DNA of 64,000 nt from Methylomicrobium lacus LW14. GTDB lineage: Bacteria; Pseudomonadota; Gammaproteobacteria; Methylococcales; Methylomonadaceae. Positions within the stretch are counted from its first letter, which is position 1, and each line of letters begins with the position of its first letter. The position numbers were made by a program, and so were the translations under genes. The notes under the pieces were generated by a model. That model did not search any database, was not told the origin of the DNA, and worked only from the letters and a program-made list of their open reading frames with translations. This document shows positions 26,030 through 34,973 of the stretch, piece by piece. The stretch is taken from assembly GCF_000527095.1 (NCBI RefSeq), contig NZ_AZUN01000001.1, positions 868,001 to 932,000 on the forward strand, written 5' to 3'.

Positions 26030-26043
26030 GCGCGATTACCCTG
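26025..26043 (-). repeat. right terminal inverted repeat of the ISAs1-family element
   Basis: Reverse complement reads CAGGGTAATCGCGCTTAAA, matching the left end at 18 of 19 positions. It contains the transposase stop codon and, on the minus strand, supplies the last codons of the broken regulator frame. Confidence 0.87.
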
Positions 26044-26348
26044 GTCAGATGATTGCGAACCGTTTTTTCACTGATACCCAGTTTTTCGCCAATATTTTGC
26101 TGTTGGGTGATGCCTGTAAGAGCAAAGGAATGTGTTGGTGATAATTTTTCCCCAACCAGCAGCAAATCAAGCAAAATGACGTCGGGAGTGTGCGCGCTGG
26201 TAAGCCGGTAGATATCATCAAAGCCATTTGATTCGGCAACGACTTGAAATTTTGGCTGATTTTCAAGCAGTGTGCGCAGCCCGATTCGAACAATCTCATG
26301 CCGCTCTAAAACGAGTATGCGTATTTTTTCTCTTGATACGTCGTCCAT
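26044..26348 (-). pseudogene. broken LuxR-type response regulator
   Basis: The frame starts at 26348 with a receiver-like N-terminus (IRILVLERHEIVRIGLRTLL) and a phospho-acceptor-type Asp in DVILLDLLLVG near residue 60. It then jumps straight to a LuxR-type helix-turn-helix (ITQQQNIGEKLGISEKTVRN, near residues 79-98). About 90 residues of receiver C-terminus and linker that relatives have are missing, so there was an internal deletion. The recognition helix is then cut by the end of the insertion element at 26043, and the frame runs about 10 codons into it before stopping. Both losses make it non-functional. Confidence 0.8.
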
Positions 26349-26480
26349 GAGTTACCTTAAGGTTAACGGCTAATTTAAGTTATTCTAACAAAGTGATTCG
26401 CTAGAACATTAAGCCAAGCTGATGCCGCAGGGGCTATTGCGGTGTGTCCTTTTTTTGAAGATCAGTTTTACATGCCGTTG

Positions 26481-26503
26481 TCTTCGGCTCCGCTCAGCCA
26501 ACG
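26481..26503. repeat. copy of a dispersed palindromic repeat (half element)
   Basis: TCTTCGGCTCCGCTCAGCCAACG matches one arm of the palindromic elements at 45231-45285 and 49844-49895. Only one arm is present here, so this is a partial copy or a solo unit. Confidence 0.6.
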
Positions 26504-26550
26504 CTATATTCGCAATCGACTATCGGTGTGTTCTCGCTGAAAATTGCTGA

Positions 26551-26583
26551 AGACCAGCCAGGTTTTTAAAATCTGGCTGGTCT
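26551..26583. terminator. hairpin terminator-like structure
   Basis: A perfect 11-bp stem (AGACCAGCCAG / CTGGCTGGTCT) flanks an 11-nt AT-rich loop. It is 60 bp downstream of the minus-strand glycosyltransferase stop. U-tracts are weak, so strength is uncertain. Confidence 0.55.
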
Positions 26584-26642
26584 TTGGGAGGGAAGTTATC
26601 TTTGACCCAATCCATGGGCGTAAACCTGCTGGAGGGAAGACT

Positions 26643-28268
26643 TCAGGCATTCGGCAGGGATTGGACGATCAACCATTCTTCACGGTAAGGCTGGACATAG
26701 TCGGTCTGCAATCTGATTCGCTTATTGACGGGATTTTGCGAAGGGCCGATGGAAACCACATGCCCATGCGGATACTCGTGCAACCACTGCGGCATATCTT
26801 TGGGTTGGATCACCGTCATCGGCTCCTTCAGACGCAACAGGAACAAAAACTGGCCGTCATATTTGCCGGCCCAGGCGATCGGTTCGCCGGCCTTCAGGTA
26901 TTTTTCGAGCTGCACTGCCGCATCGTTCAAATGAAAGGCATTGCCGGTCGAGCTGAAAAAGCCGGCCAGGCTGGTCATCAACACAACGATCACGGAGGCC
27001 GACAGGGAATACGGCGTCAGCCGGCGGCTTTGGGTTTTCAACACGATGCCCGCGATGCTGGTCGCGATGATCGCGAGCGGCCACCAGATTTGCCGGTTTT
27101 GCAGCCAATGATAGGTTTTGACGTTCGGCAGCATCGGCAACAGCAGAAGGCCGAGGCCGAACAAGCCGATCACCACGAACGGCAGAAAATCGCCGAGACG
27201 GAGGCCGGCCGGCGCCCTTGACGTTAGCGCACGGCTCGTCAGCAACGCCAGGGCCGGCATCAACGGCAGCAAATAATGCACCTGCTTGCCGCTGATCGCG
27301 GAAAAACCGAGGATGCCGGCAAAAAACCAAATGGCGCAGAAACGTACAGTCGGGTCGGCGAACAGTTCCTTGCGGCAGACGGCCTGCCAGAACCGCGGCC
27401 AAAAAAACCACGGAAACAAGATCATCGGCGATAGTTCGAGATACCACCATAACGGCCGGCGGTGCGCAAAGCTGTTGACGACCCGGTCAGCGGTCTGATG
27501 CCAGAGCAGGGTGCCGCCGAAGGCATCGCCCGCATTCAACACCGCGGGCACGGCCCAGGCCAGGCCGATCGCAATGCCGATGACCAGCGCGATACCGCCT
27601 TGCAGGTACCATTTTCCGGGATCGCGTTTGGCTGTGTCGCTCCAGAACAGTCCTAATAAAAAGGGCGCCAGGATATGCATGAAGACGACAGGGCCTTTCG
27701 CGAGCAAACCGAAGCCGCAGCCTAACGCATACCACGCCCAGTACCGCCAGTCCAAGTTCTTGGAGGCTTTGACCAGACCGATCATCGCGGCCAGCACACA
27801 CAGCCCGAGCAACATGTCGAACATCGAACTGTTCAGATAAGCGCCCCAGATCAGACTGCCGAACAACAGCCAGGGCGCCATGCGCATCGCCTGTTGATTG
27901 CCCGGCCACAACTGGCCGGCCAAATAGCTGAGCGCATATAGGCTGGCCAGCGCGCACAGCGGCGATACCAGCAGCAGCCAGAGTTCATTCACGCCGAACA
28001 ATGCCCAGCCCAGATTGTCGATCCAGAACAACAGCGGCGGTTTGTGATGATAGGGAATGCCGTTCAGATGCGGCACGAGCCAGTTATGCCGAACCCACAT
28101 GTCCCAGGCGACCGAGGCATAACGGGTTTCATCGAGAGGAATCAGGCGGTGAAAACCAAGATTGACCACGGTCAACAGCAGCCAGGCCGTAAAGATGCCG
28201 GCATGGCTCCGCATGATGGTTCTAGGCATCGCCACGGAATCGGAAGCGTCGAAGTGAGGGTGTTCCAT
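26643..28268 (-). CDS. GT39-type glycosyltransferase (ArnT-like)
   Basis: This 541-residue inner-membrane protein has about twelve helices and the GT-C fold. The catalytic acid of the family is in the first periplasmic loop, here RLIPLDETRYASVAWDMW near residues 43-60, followed by HLNGIPYHHKPPLLFWID. This pattern matches ArnT/PMT enzymes, which move a lipid-linked sugar to lipid A or to protein. The specific donor and acceptor cannot be told from sequence, and none of the other arn genes is nearby. Starts at 28268, 28229 (MPRT) or 28214 are all possible; the charged first residues are not needed for the fold. Confidence 0.82.
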   Translation of the reverse strand: MEHPHFDASDSVAMPRTIMRSHAGIFTAWLLLTVVNLGFHRLIPLDETRYASVAWDMWVRHNWLVPHLNGIPYHHKPPLLFWIDNLGWALFGVNELWLLLVSPLCALASLYALSYLAGQLWPGNQQAMRMAPWLLFGSLIWGAYLNSSMFDMLLGLCVLAAMIGLVKASKNLDWRYWAWYALGCGFGLLAKGPVVFMHILAPFLLGLFWSDTAKRDPGKWYLQGGIALVIGIAIGLAWAVPAVLNAGDAFGGTLLWHQTADRVVNSFAHRRPLWWYLELSPMILFPWFFWPRFWQAVCRKELFADPTVRFCAIWFFAGILGFSAISGKQVHYLLPLMPALALLTSRALTSRAPAGLRLGDFLPFVVIGLFGLGLLLLPMLPNVKTYHWLQNRQIWWPLAIIATSIAGIVLKTQSRRLTPYSLSASVIVVLMTSLAGFFSSTGNAFHLNDAAVQLEKYLKAGEPIAWAGKYDGQFLFLLRLKEPMTVIQPKDMPQWLHEYPHGHVVSIGPSQNPVNKRIRLQTDYVQPYREEWLIVQSLPNA

Positions 28269-28539
28269 TGCAAGTCAGTCCGGCAAATTTGAAGATAGTT
28301 ATTTAACTCAAGAGTCGTGCCAAGCTTGTTTTGCTAAGCGATGCTTTTATCTAATTGATTAAGAAATAATTTATTCGGCATGGTTGAGATAATAAACTAA
28401 GAGGCGGTGGGTAAAAGCACCGTGCGCAGGTGAAATGCACCGATTCGCGTAGGTTATTTTAGGGTAAATAGTGAAGGAATTGACATCGAGTTCTGCTTGC
28501 GCGCCTCTGCTCACCGGCAAACCGTGTGGGGGGAGGGGA

Positions 28540-29802
28540 TCAGATCGTCAGCGTCTTGGCGTAGACCGCCGACGCCACAAACAAAGCCGTCAGCCAGATC
28601 GCCCCGAAGCGTACCGAAATATTGCGTGCAAAGAACACGCTATAGGCGGCTTTCAGCAGATTATTGCTGCCGCTGGCCATTACGACGGCCGCGACGATGG
28701 CCGCTTCGGAAGCCGCAAATTTCCCGCTGAGTAATGCCAGAATGAACGGGTCGATATCGGTCATGCCGACCGCGATGGCCAGAATATTCAGGCCGTTACT
28801 GCCGAAGTGGCTGGTCACATAATGGGTGACGAAGGTAAACACCATGAATAGGACCGCGAACAGGACCGCAGTCGATAATTCGAGCGGGTGCTGAACATCT
28901 ACCGCATTCGCAAAAGGGAGTGCCGGTTTCTGATAACGGCACAAAACGGCGGCCGCGATCAGCGACACCGCAACGATCAGCGCAAACGGCGGCAATAATT
29001 GTATGGCGACATGCGGATTGAACAGAAAAATCAGCGCCAGCAAGCGCAGGTACATCATCGTGGTCGCGATGATCAGGGCGGCCGAAACATGGCTTTCCGC
29101 CGCGGCCAGGTCGCGGGCGCGCCGGCCGATCACGACGGTCGCCACCGTGCTCGAATACAGCCCCGCCAATACCGCGGTCACCATCAGACCGCGGCTCTTA
29201 AAGAAATAACTGTTCAGCAGATAACTCAGATAGGAAAAACCGGAGACGATGATCACCGCCAGCCAGACTTTATCGTAAGTGACGGGCAGAGACGGTGCGA
29301 TCGGCCGGTCCGGCAACAAGGGCAGAATCACGCCGGAAATGATCAAAAACTTGGCGAGGGTGACGACTTCGTCATTTGCAAGCTGATCCGAAAAACGATG
29401 AATGACCGGTTTTTCGCCGAGTATCAGGATCAGCACCACGACAAAAAGCATCAGGAACCAGTTCGGAAATGCAATCGCAACCGGACCGATCAGATAGATC
29501 AGCAAGGCCAGTAAAGGGCTGAATATCGAAAAGATACCTTTCGAGGCCAGGTGCCAGTAATAAACCAGTAGAGACGCGCCCAGCAACAAAAATCCCGCCG
29601 CGAACAAGTGCTTGGCGGGATCGAGCGAATACAGCAGGAAGCCCTGAATGGCGATCAATACAAAGGTGCGGGTGCTGCCGAAATGCAGTTGGTATTGGTT
29701 GATCTGATGATAACGGCGGAATTCCAGTCCGACCACGAACGCAAAGGCGACCGTCATCGCGAACTGGATCAACAAGGGGGGGATGGTTTCGGTGAATTCC
29801 AT
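28540..29802 (-). CDS. MgtC/SapB family membrane protein with DUF4010 domain
   Basis: This 420-residue protein is built of about twelve membrane helices. The N-terminal quarter resembles MgtC (FAFVVGLEFRRYHQI, HFGSTRTFVLIAIQGFL), and the rest is DUF4010 (IGRRARDLAAAESHVSAALI, ILAIAVGMTDIDPFILALLS). The MgtC family has been linked to magnesium limitation and to membrane ATPase control, but the long DUF4010 form has no firm function. The gene is single. The 270 bp on its 3' side up to the glycosyltransferase start shows nothing recognisable. Confidence 0.82.
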   Translation of the reverse strand: MEFTETIPPLLIQFAMTVAFAFVVGLEFRRYHQINQYQLHFGSTRTFVLIAIQGFLLYSLDPAKHLFAAGFLLLGASLLVYYWHLASKGIFSIFSPLLALLIYLIGPVAIAFPNWFLMLFVVVLILILGEKPVIHRFSDQLANDEVVTLAKFLIISGVILPLLPDRPIAPSLPVTYDKVWLAVIIVSGFSYLSYLLNSYFFKSRGLMVTAVLAGLYSSTVATVVIGRRARDLAAAESHVSAALIIATTMMYLRLLALIFLFNPHVAIQLLPPFALIVAVSLIAAAVLCRYQKPALPFANAVDVQHPLELSTAVLFAVLFMVFTFVTHYVTSHFGSNGLNILAIAVGMTDIDPFILALLSGKFAASEAAIVAAVVMASGSNNLLKAAYSVFFARNISVRFGAIWLTALFVASAVYAKTLTI

Positions 29803-29931
29803 GAGACTATTCTAAAGCAGTTAAATAACACAGATGCCGAATAAGAAGGCGGCGCTATTCTAGCGTATTGCGCCGACTCCAATTCAACGCTATCTTTGGT
29901 TGAAACAATCGCTAACAATACGGGGAGATTC

Positions 29932-30576
29932 GTGCAAACCTATCAAGGCATCATCAAATCCTGGAAACCGGACAGAGGCTTCGGCTTTATCGAAACGGCC
30001 GCCGCCGAGCAGGACATTTTCATTCATATTCGGGATATCAAACATCCGGGTTATCAGCCGCAAGTCGGGGATCTTGTTCGCTATAGGCTGATGGCGGATA
30101 AAAACGGCAAGATCAGGGCCTACGATGCCACTATCGACGGCCAGCCGATCTTGCGTCCGTCCCCCCAAAAAATCGTTCCGCGAAGTCAGAGCGCCGGAAA
30201 ACAGAAGCAGGGACTGGGACCATTTTTCATCCTGATCGCGTTGACGCCTTTTGTCTTTTCAGGTTGGTTGATCATCGAACAGCACAATCCATTGCCCTTT
30301 TTTGTCTATTTGGTGATGAGTTTAGTGACTTTTTTAGCCTACGCCAGGGATAAAACCAAAGCAATTAAGAGCGAATGGCGAACCCAGGAATCGACCTTGC
30401 ATCTGCTTGAATTGCTTGGCGGCTGGCCGGGCGCTTTGATCACGCAAAAAACGATTCGGCATAAAAATAAAAAAATCTCGTTTCAAATCACTTTCTGGTT
30501 GATCGCAGCCTTACATTTGGCATGCTGGGTCGATTGGCTGTTTTTCAGTAGCCGGCTGCTGAAAATATTAGGCTAA
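29932..30576 (+). CDS. cold-shock domain protein fused to DUF1294 membrane domain
   Basis: Residues 1-65 form a cold-shock-like OB fold: GIIKSWKPDRGFGFIET carries the KGFGFI-type RNP1 motif, and DIFIHIRDI carries RNP2. A basic linker follows. Residues about 90-210 hold two to three membrane helices with the DUF1294 signature (YARDKTKAI, ELLGGWPGALITQKTIRHK). CSD-DUF1294 fusions are common in Proteobacteria; their role is unknown, perhaps tethering RNA at the membrane. GTG at 29932 is the chosen start because GGGGAGA lies 4 nt upstream and the fold begins there; the frame is open for 12 more codons upstream. Confidence 0.85.
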   Translation: MQTYQGIIKSWKPDRGFGFIETAAAEQDIFIHIRDIKHPGYQPQVGDLVRYRLMADKNGKIRAYDATIDGQPILRPSPQKIVPRSQSAGKQKQGLGPFFILIALTPFVFSGWLIIEQHNPLPFFVYLVMSLVTFLAYARDKTKAIKSEWRTQESTLHLLELLGGWPGALITQKTIRHKNKKISFQITFWLIAALHLACWVDWLFFSSRLLKILG

Positions 30577-30642
30577 GTCTTAGGTCAAAAATAACTTTCT
30601 CGAAGACACCAAAAACCTGTCAGGTCTTCGATCTGCATGGCG

Positions 30643-31167
30643 CTAGCTGAACAATTTCAAATATTCGCTTTCGGAAAAAATGTCCCGGTTGCTTTCGACC
30701 CGGTCCAGAAAAACCAGGCCGTCCAGATGATCGACTTCGTGCTGAAAGACGCGGGCGATGAAGTCGTGCAGGACCCTTTCGACCGGGGCGCCATTTTCGT
30801 CGGTGTAGGCTATCCGGATGTCTGTGTATCGAGGCACTAAGGCGCGAATGCCCGGAATGCTCAGGCAGCCTTCCCAGCCTTTTTCCTTGGCATCCGACAG
30901 CGCCCGGAAGGAAGGATTGATCATTACGGTCGGTTCCATCAGCGGCGCGTTCGGATAACGCGGGGTCGGGCGCGAGGCGACGATCACGAGGCGCCTGGAT
31001 GCGTCGATTTGCGGCGCGGCGAGCCCTACGCCCTGGGTGCCTGCGAGCGAGGCTTTCATCGCCGCAATCAGTGCGCGCGTATCGGCGCCGTTCACGTCGC
31101 AGACCGGTTCGGCATTCTGCCGCAGCACGGCGGCGCCCAATTGGGCGATTTCTTTAATCTCGTTCAT
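30643..31167 (-). CDS. def: peptide deformylase
   Basis: Peptide deformylase removes the formyl group from the N-terminal methionine of new proteins. The 174-residue sequence has the three family motifs: GVGLAAPQ at residues 46-53, EGCLS at 99-103 with metal ligand Cys101, and HEVDH at 143-147 with two metal-binding His and the catalytic Glu. The length is normal. Usually def is next to fmt; here it stands alone upstream of ppk, so this could be an additional deformylase copy. It starts 37 bp after the ppk stop on the same strand orientation. Confidence 0.93.
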   Translation of the reverse strand: MNEIKEIAQLGAAVLRQNAEPVCDVNGADTRALIAAMKASLAGTQGVGLAAPQIDASRRLVIVASRPTPRYPNAPLMEPTVMINPSFRALSDAKEKGWEGCLSIPGIRALVPRYTDIRIAYTDENGAPVERVLHDFIARVFQHEVDHLDGLVFLDRVESNRDIFSESEYLKLFS

Positions 31168-31204
31168 TGCATGGTTCCGGAGGATTCAAAAACAGGATAG
31201 ATTA

Positions 31205-33295
31205 TCAGCCCTGCAACTCCAGCAACAACTGGGTCTGTGCCTGCACCGGGTCCTGGTCTTCGGCGCGTTTTATGCGCTGATAATGGCCGTCCGGCTGCAA
31301 GAGCCAGGCTTGCGTATTGTCATGCAGATACAAATCCATCTCGCGCAGGATACGGTTTAGCAGTTTTTTATTGCCGATCGGGAAAAACACTTCCACGCGG
31401 CGGAACATGTTCCGGTTCATCAAATCGGCGCTGGAGGCATAAATTTCCTGATTGCCGTCATTATAAAAGATATAGAGGCGCTCATGTTCGAGGAAGCGGC
31501 CGATGATCGAACGCACCTCGATGTTTTCCGAAACGCCGGGAACGCCGGGGCGCAGGGTGCAAATGCCGCGCACGATCAGTTTGACCTCGACGCCGGCCTG
31601 GGAGGCACGGTACAAGGACTGAATCGCTTGTTCCTCGACCACCGCATTGACCTTGAACACGATTTTCGCCGGTTTGCCGCTTTTGGCATGGTTGATCTCG
31701 CGCTCGATTTTTTCCATCAGGCCGCTATGTAACGTAAACGGCGATTGCAGCAGTTTGTTCAGCTTGGTCACCTTGCCGAGGCTGGTCAACTGGGCAAAGA
31801 CGCGGCGGACGTCCTCGCCCAGTTCCTTGTCGCAGGTAAACAGGCCGTAATCGGTGTAAAGTTGGCTCGTCTTCGGGTGATAGTTGCCGGTGCCGAGATG
31901 CACATAGTTGATCAGTTCCTTGCCTTCGCGGCGCAGCACCAGGCACATCTTCGCATGCGTCTTGTAACCGACGACGCCGTAAACCACATGCACCGCGGCC
32001 TCCTGCAGCTTCGCTGCCAGATCGATGTTGGCCTTCTCGTCGAAGCGGGCGCGCAGCTCGATCACGACGGTCACTTCCTTGCCGGCCCTGGCCGCCTTGA
32101 TCAACGCATTCACGATCGGCGAGTCGGCGCCGGTTCGGTACAGGGTCTGCTTGATCGCCAACACCTCCGGCGACGCCGCGGCCTGGCGCAGAAATTCGAC
32201 GACCGGCGCAAACGATTCGAAGGGATGATGCAGCAAAACATCCTGGCGCCGGATCGCCGCGAACATGTCCTTGTTGCGTGCGAATTGCGCCGGCGTACTG
32301 GCCTTGAACGGCACAAACTTCAGATCGGGGCGGTCGACCAGGCGGATGATCTCCTGCATCCGGTTCAGGTTGACCGGGCCGTCGACCAGAAACAGGTGTT
32401 GCCGGGTCATTTCGAAGCGGGCGAGCAGAAAGGCGACCGTTTCGTCCGGGCAGTTCGCGTCGATTTCGAGGCGGACTTCGTCGCCGTAGTTACGCATCGC
32501 CAGCTCGCCTTCGACCGCGAGCAGCAAGTCGTCGATCGCGTCGTCATCGACGAAAAAGTCGCTGTTGCGGGTAACCCGGAATTGATAACAGCCCTTGATG
32601 TTCATGCCGTTGAACAATTGATCGGCGAAGGCGTGGATGATCGAGGACAGGAATACGAAATCGTGCGGGCCGCTTTGCGTTTCCTCGGTCGGCAACTGCA
32701 CGATGCGCGGCAGCGCGCGCGGCGCCTGCAGGATCGCGCGGCCGCTGTTGCGTCCGAACGCATCCTTGCCGGTCAGTGAGATGATGAAGTTCAAGCTTTT
32801 GTTCAGAATGCGCGGGAAAGGGTGCGCGGAATCCAGCCCAACCGGCGTCAGGATCGGCAGCACTTCTTCAGTGAAATAAGTTTGCAGCCATTTGAGTTGG
32901 GCTTCGCTCCAGTCCCTGCGGCGGACGAAATTGATGTTTTGCTCCCGTAGCTTCGGGATCAGAATCTCATTCAGCACCTGGTATTGCTCGGCGACCAGTT
33001 CATGCGCCTTGACCGAAATCAGTTCGAGCTGATCGGTTGGCGTCAGGCCGTCCGAGCCGGTCACCTTCGGGTCGATCGCGGCCATCTGAATCACCGAGGC
33101 GACCCGGACTTCGTAGAATTCGTCCAGGTTCGAGCAGGAAATGCACAGATAGTTGAGGCGCTCTAGCAGCGGCATGTGCTCGTTGCGGGCCTGCGCGAGC
33201 ACCCGTCTGTTGAATTCCAGCAGGCTCGCGTCGCGGTTGATATAAAATTCGGGTTTCTGTAAGTCGATGGCGGGAATAGGGGCGGTGGGGTCCAT
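31205..33295 (-). CDS. ppk: polyphosphate kinase 1
   Basis: PPK1 polymerises the gamma-phosphate of ATP into inorganic polyphosphate at the membrane. The 696-residue length is standard. Visible features are the N-terminal domain (NRDASLLEFNRRVLAQARNE and CSNLDEFYEVRVA), LTPVGLDSAHPFPRI, the ATP region HHPFESFAPVVEFL, the KQTLYRTG motif, and GYKTHAKMCLVLRREGKEL, which holds the His that is autophosphorylated. HLGTGNYHPKTSQLYTDYGL follows as in all PPK1 enzymes. The methyltransferase gene upstream ends only 24 bp away, so they may share a transcript. No ppx gene is in view. Confidence 0.96.
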   Translation of the reverse strand: MDPTAPIPAIDLQKPEFYINRDASLLEFNRRVLAQARNEHMPLLERLNYLCISCSNLDEFYEVRVASVIQMAAIDPKVTGSDGLTPTDQLELISVKAHELVAEQYQVLNEILIPKLREQNINFVRRRDWSEAQLKWLQTYFTEEVLPILTPVGLDSAHPFPRILNKSLNFIISLTGKDAFGRNSGRAILQAPRALPRIVQLPTEETQSGPHDFVFLSSIIHAFADQLFNGMNIKGCYQFRVTRNSDFFVDDDAIDDLLLAVEGELAMRNYGDEVRLEIDANCPDETVAFLLARFEMTRQHLFLVDGPVNLNRMQEIIRLVDRPDLKFVPFKASTPAQFARNKDMFAAIRRQDVLLHHPFESFAPVVEFLRQAAASPEVLAIKQTLYRTGADSPIVNALIKAARAGKEVTVVIELRARFDEKANIDLAAKLQEAAVHVVYGVVGYKTHAKMCLVLRREGKELINYVHLGTGNYHPKTSQLYTDYGLFTCDKELGEDVRRVFAQLTSLGKVTKLNKLLQSPFTLHSGLMEKIEREINHAKSGKPAKIVFKVNAVVEEQAIQSLYRASQAGVEVKLIVRGICTLRPGVPGVSENIEVRSIIGRFLEHERLYIFYNDGNQEIYASSADLMNRNMFRRVEVFFPIGNKKLLNRILREMDLYLHDNTQAWLLQPDGHYQRIKRAEDQDPVQAQTQLLLELQG

Positions 33296-33319
33296 GAATG
33301 TCCTTGCTGGGCTAACGCT

Positions 33320-33976
33320 TTAGGAAATAATGCCTTTGATAAAAACGTGACGGTCGCTGATTTGCTCGATGCGGAGCGGCAGCTCGGTCTCCCTGAGCTG
33401 CGCTTCGATTTCTTCGAGGGTGAAGGCGGCCAGCAGCGAATGGTAAAAATCGCGCCGTAAAATCTCCGCCTCATGGCTGGCATAAGTCTCGACCAATGCC
33501 GCTGCCGCCTCGCGGGAAGCGGGGCGCAGTAAATCCATCACGGCGACGCGGGTGCCCGGTTTAGCGTAGCGTTTGATCGTTTGCCACAGAGCCAGTGGGT
33601 CGGGTAAATGATGCAATAAGCTGTTGCTCAATATGATCGCATAAAATTGTTGCGGTAATATGACAAAGGGCAGGCGGCCGTGGATCAGGCGGATTCGGTC
33701 TTTGATCGGGGCGGTGAAGGTTTTTGCATATTCGAGCATCGCCTCGGAACCGTCGACCGCATCGAGCGTGCTGAGCGGAAAGGCTTTGGCGAAACGCACG
33801 CAGATGTCGCCCGGCCCGCAGCCCAGATCGAGCGCGGCGCCGTTAAAGTCCGGTTCGGCGACAAACTCTTGCAGGCGGTCGATGAATTGCTGATGCGGAA
33901 TCTCGAAATCGGCTTCGGCATAGGCCTTCACCTGCACCGGGTCTTCCATCAATTCGGGCTCCATTTGTCTATCCAT
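33320..33976 (-). CDS. class I SAM-dependent methyltransferase
   Basis: This 218-residue protein has the Rossmann methyltransferase fold. Motif I is ALDLGCGPGDICVRFA near residues 44-59, motif II is LDAVDGSEAMLEYA, and the post-I loop and AIILSNSLLHHLPDP near 115-129 fit small-molecule methyltransferases. The substrate is unknown. It reads toward ppk with a 24-bp gap. The start is taken at 33976; the later Met at MEPELMEDP is another candidate. Confidence 0.78.
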   Translation of the reverse strand: MDRQMEPELMEDPVQVKAYAEADFEIPHQQFIDRLQEFVAEPDFNGAALDLGCGPGDICVRFAKAFPLSTLDAVDGSEAMLEYAKTFTAPIKDRIRLIHGRLPFVILPQQFYAIILSNSLLHHLPDPLALWQTIKRYAKPGTRVAVMDLLRPASREAAAALVETYASHEAEILRRDFYHSLLAAFTLEEIEAQLRETELPLRIEQISDRHVFIKGIIS

Positions 33977-34052
33977 CGTTTGTTCTCATTTAATGATGCT
34001 ATGCCTTGTCTACAACAAACACGAAAGGCACGAAAAATTTCATCATGGCGTT

Positions 34053-34973
34053 TTAGATGGCGTTGAATCCGCGCCTGCCCTGCAAGCCGCCGGTATGCAC
34101 CGCGATGATGCGCAGGCCCGGCGTAAACTCACCCTTGGCGATCATATCGTACAAGCCGTAAAGCATTTTTCCCGTGTAAACCGGTTCGAGCGGGATTCGC
34201 TGAATTAATTCAAAAGTGCGGATGAATTCGAGCAATTCGGGCGTCGTTTTCGCGAAGCCGCCGCAATGATAATTCTGATTGATCTGCCAGTTAGTGTAAG
34301 GCTTGGGCAACAACCTTTCCACATCGCGCGTCAAAAAGTCCGCGTTTTTGAGCGCCGCAAAACCGAGCGCCGTTTTCGCGCCGTCCAGCGCGGCGATGCA
34401 GCCCGCCAAGGTCGTCCCGGTGCCGCAGGGCAGGCACAGCACATCGAAGGGGATGTCGATTTCTTCGACCAGTTCGGCGACGCCTTGCAGCGCCAAGGAC
34501 TGCGCGCCGCCTTCCGGCAGCCAGTATTGTCCTGGGCTGATGCCCGGCAGGTCGAAAGATTCACGGTATTGCCTGAGCCGCCGGTAATCGCTGCGCGAGA
34601 CGAAACGCAGCTCCATCCCCCAGTTCCGGCAGTCCTCTAAGGTAGGGCTTAAGTCCTGCGGCTGTTCGCCCCGAACAAGGCCGATGGTTTTAAGCCCCAG
34701 TTCTTTGCCCGCATAGGCCAAGGCATGCAAGTGGTTCGAATAGAAACCGCCCATGCTGATCAGCGTATCCGAGCCCAATTCGAGCGCGTGATTCAGGATG
34801 AATTTCAGCTTGCGCCATTTGTTGCCGGAGATTATGGGATGCAATTGATCGTCCCGCTTGATCCACAATTCAATTTGCTGCGCTTCCAAGACAGGATCGC
34901 TAATTTTATCCAGGGTAGAAGGATGAAAACTGTGTTCGAGTCTTAGCAGGTCGGAATGCGGAGTGGTCTGCAT
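34053..34973 (-). CDS. D-cysteine desulfhydrase / ACC deaminase-like PLP enzyme
   Basis: This 306-residue fold-type II PLP enzyme resembles ACC deaminase and D-cysteine desulfhydrase. The PLP lysine is in SGNKWRKLKFIL at about residues 49-60. LISMGGFYSNHLHALAY is the Asn-Ser-type substrate loop, and LPCGTGTTLAGCI near 177-189 binds the phosphate of PLP. Whether it deaminates ACC, degrades D-cysteine or acts on another amino acid cannot be decided from sequence alone. Many methanotrophs and other Proteobacteria carry one such protein as a single gene, as here. Confidence 0.82.
   Translation of the reverse strand: MQTTPHSDLLRLEHSFHPSTLDKISDPVLEAQQIELWIKRDDQLHPIISGNKWRKLKFILNHALELGSDTLISMGGFYSNHLHALAYAGKELGLKTIGLVRGEQPQDLSPTLEDCRNWGMELRFVSRSDYRRLRQYRESFDLPGISPGQYWLPEGGAQSLALQGVAELVEEIDIPFDVLCLPCGTGTTLAGCIAALDGAKTALGFAALKNADFLTRDVERLLPKPYTNWQINQNYHCGGFAKTTPELLEFIRTFELIQRIPLEPVYTGKMLYGLYDMIAKGEFTPGLRIIAVHTGGLQGRRGFNAI

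Larger units (their letters stand above)
24841..26043 (+). mobile_element. ISAs1-family insertion element, 1203 bp, inactive
   Basis: The ends are defined by inverted repeats that I aligned by eye: CAGGGCAATCGCGCTTAAA at 24841-24859 and, as reverse complement, CAGGGTAATCGCGCTTAAA at 26025-26043 (18 of 19 identical). The element holds one transposase gene of the ISAs1/H-repeat family, which is broken by a stop codon. The 10 bases outside each end (GGCGACGGGC and GTCAGATGAT) do not match, so no target duplication is present. Different broken genes lie on the two sides, which indicates a rearrangement through the element, such as a deletion between two copies. Confidence 0.88.

Noticed and set aside
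24831..26053. Simple insertion of the IS into one gene
   Set aside because: The flanking 10-bp sequences do not match, and the two sides belong to different genes on opposite strands.
31745..32779. 344-codon frame on the plus strand opposite ppk
   Set aside because: Shadow of the polyphosphate kinase gene; no domain seen.
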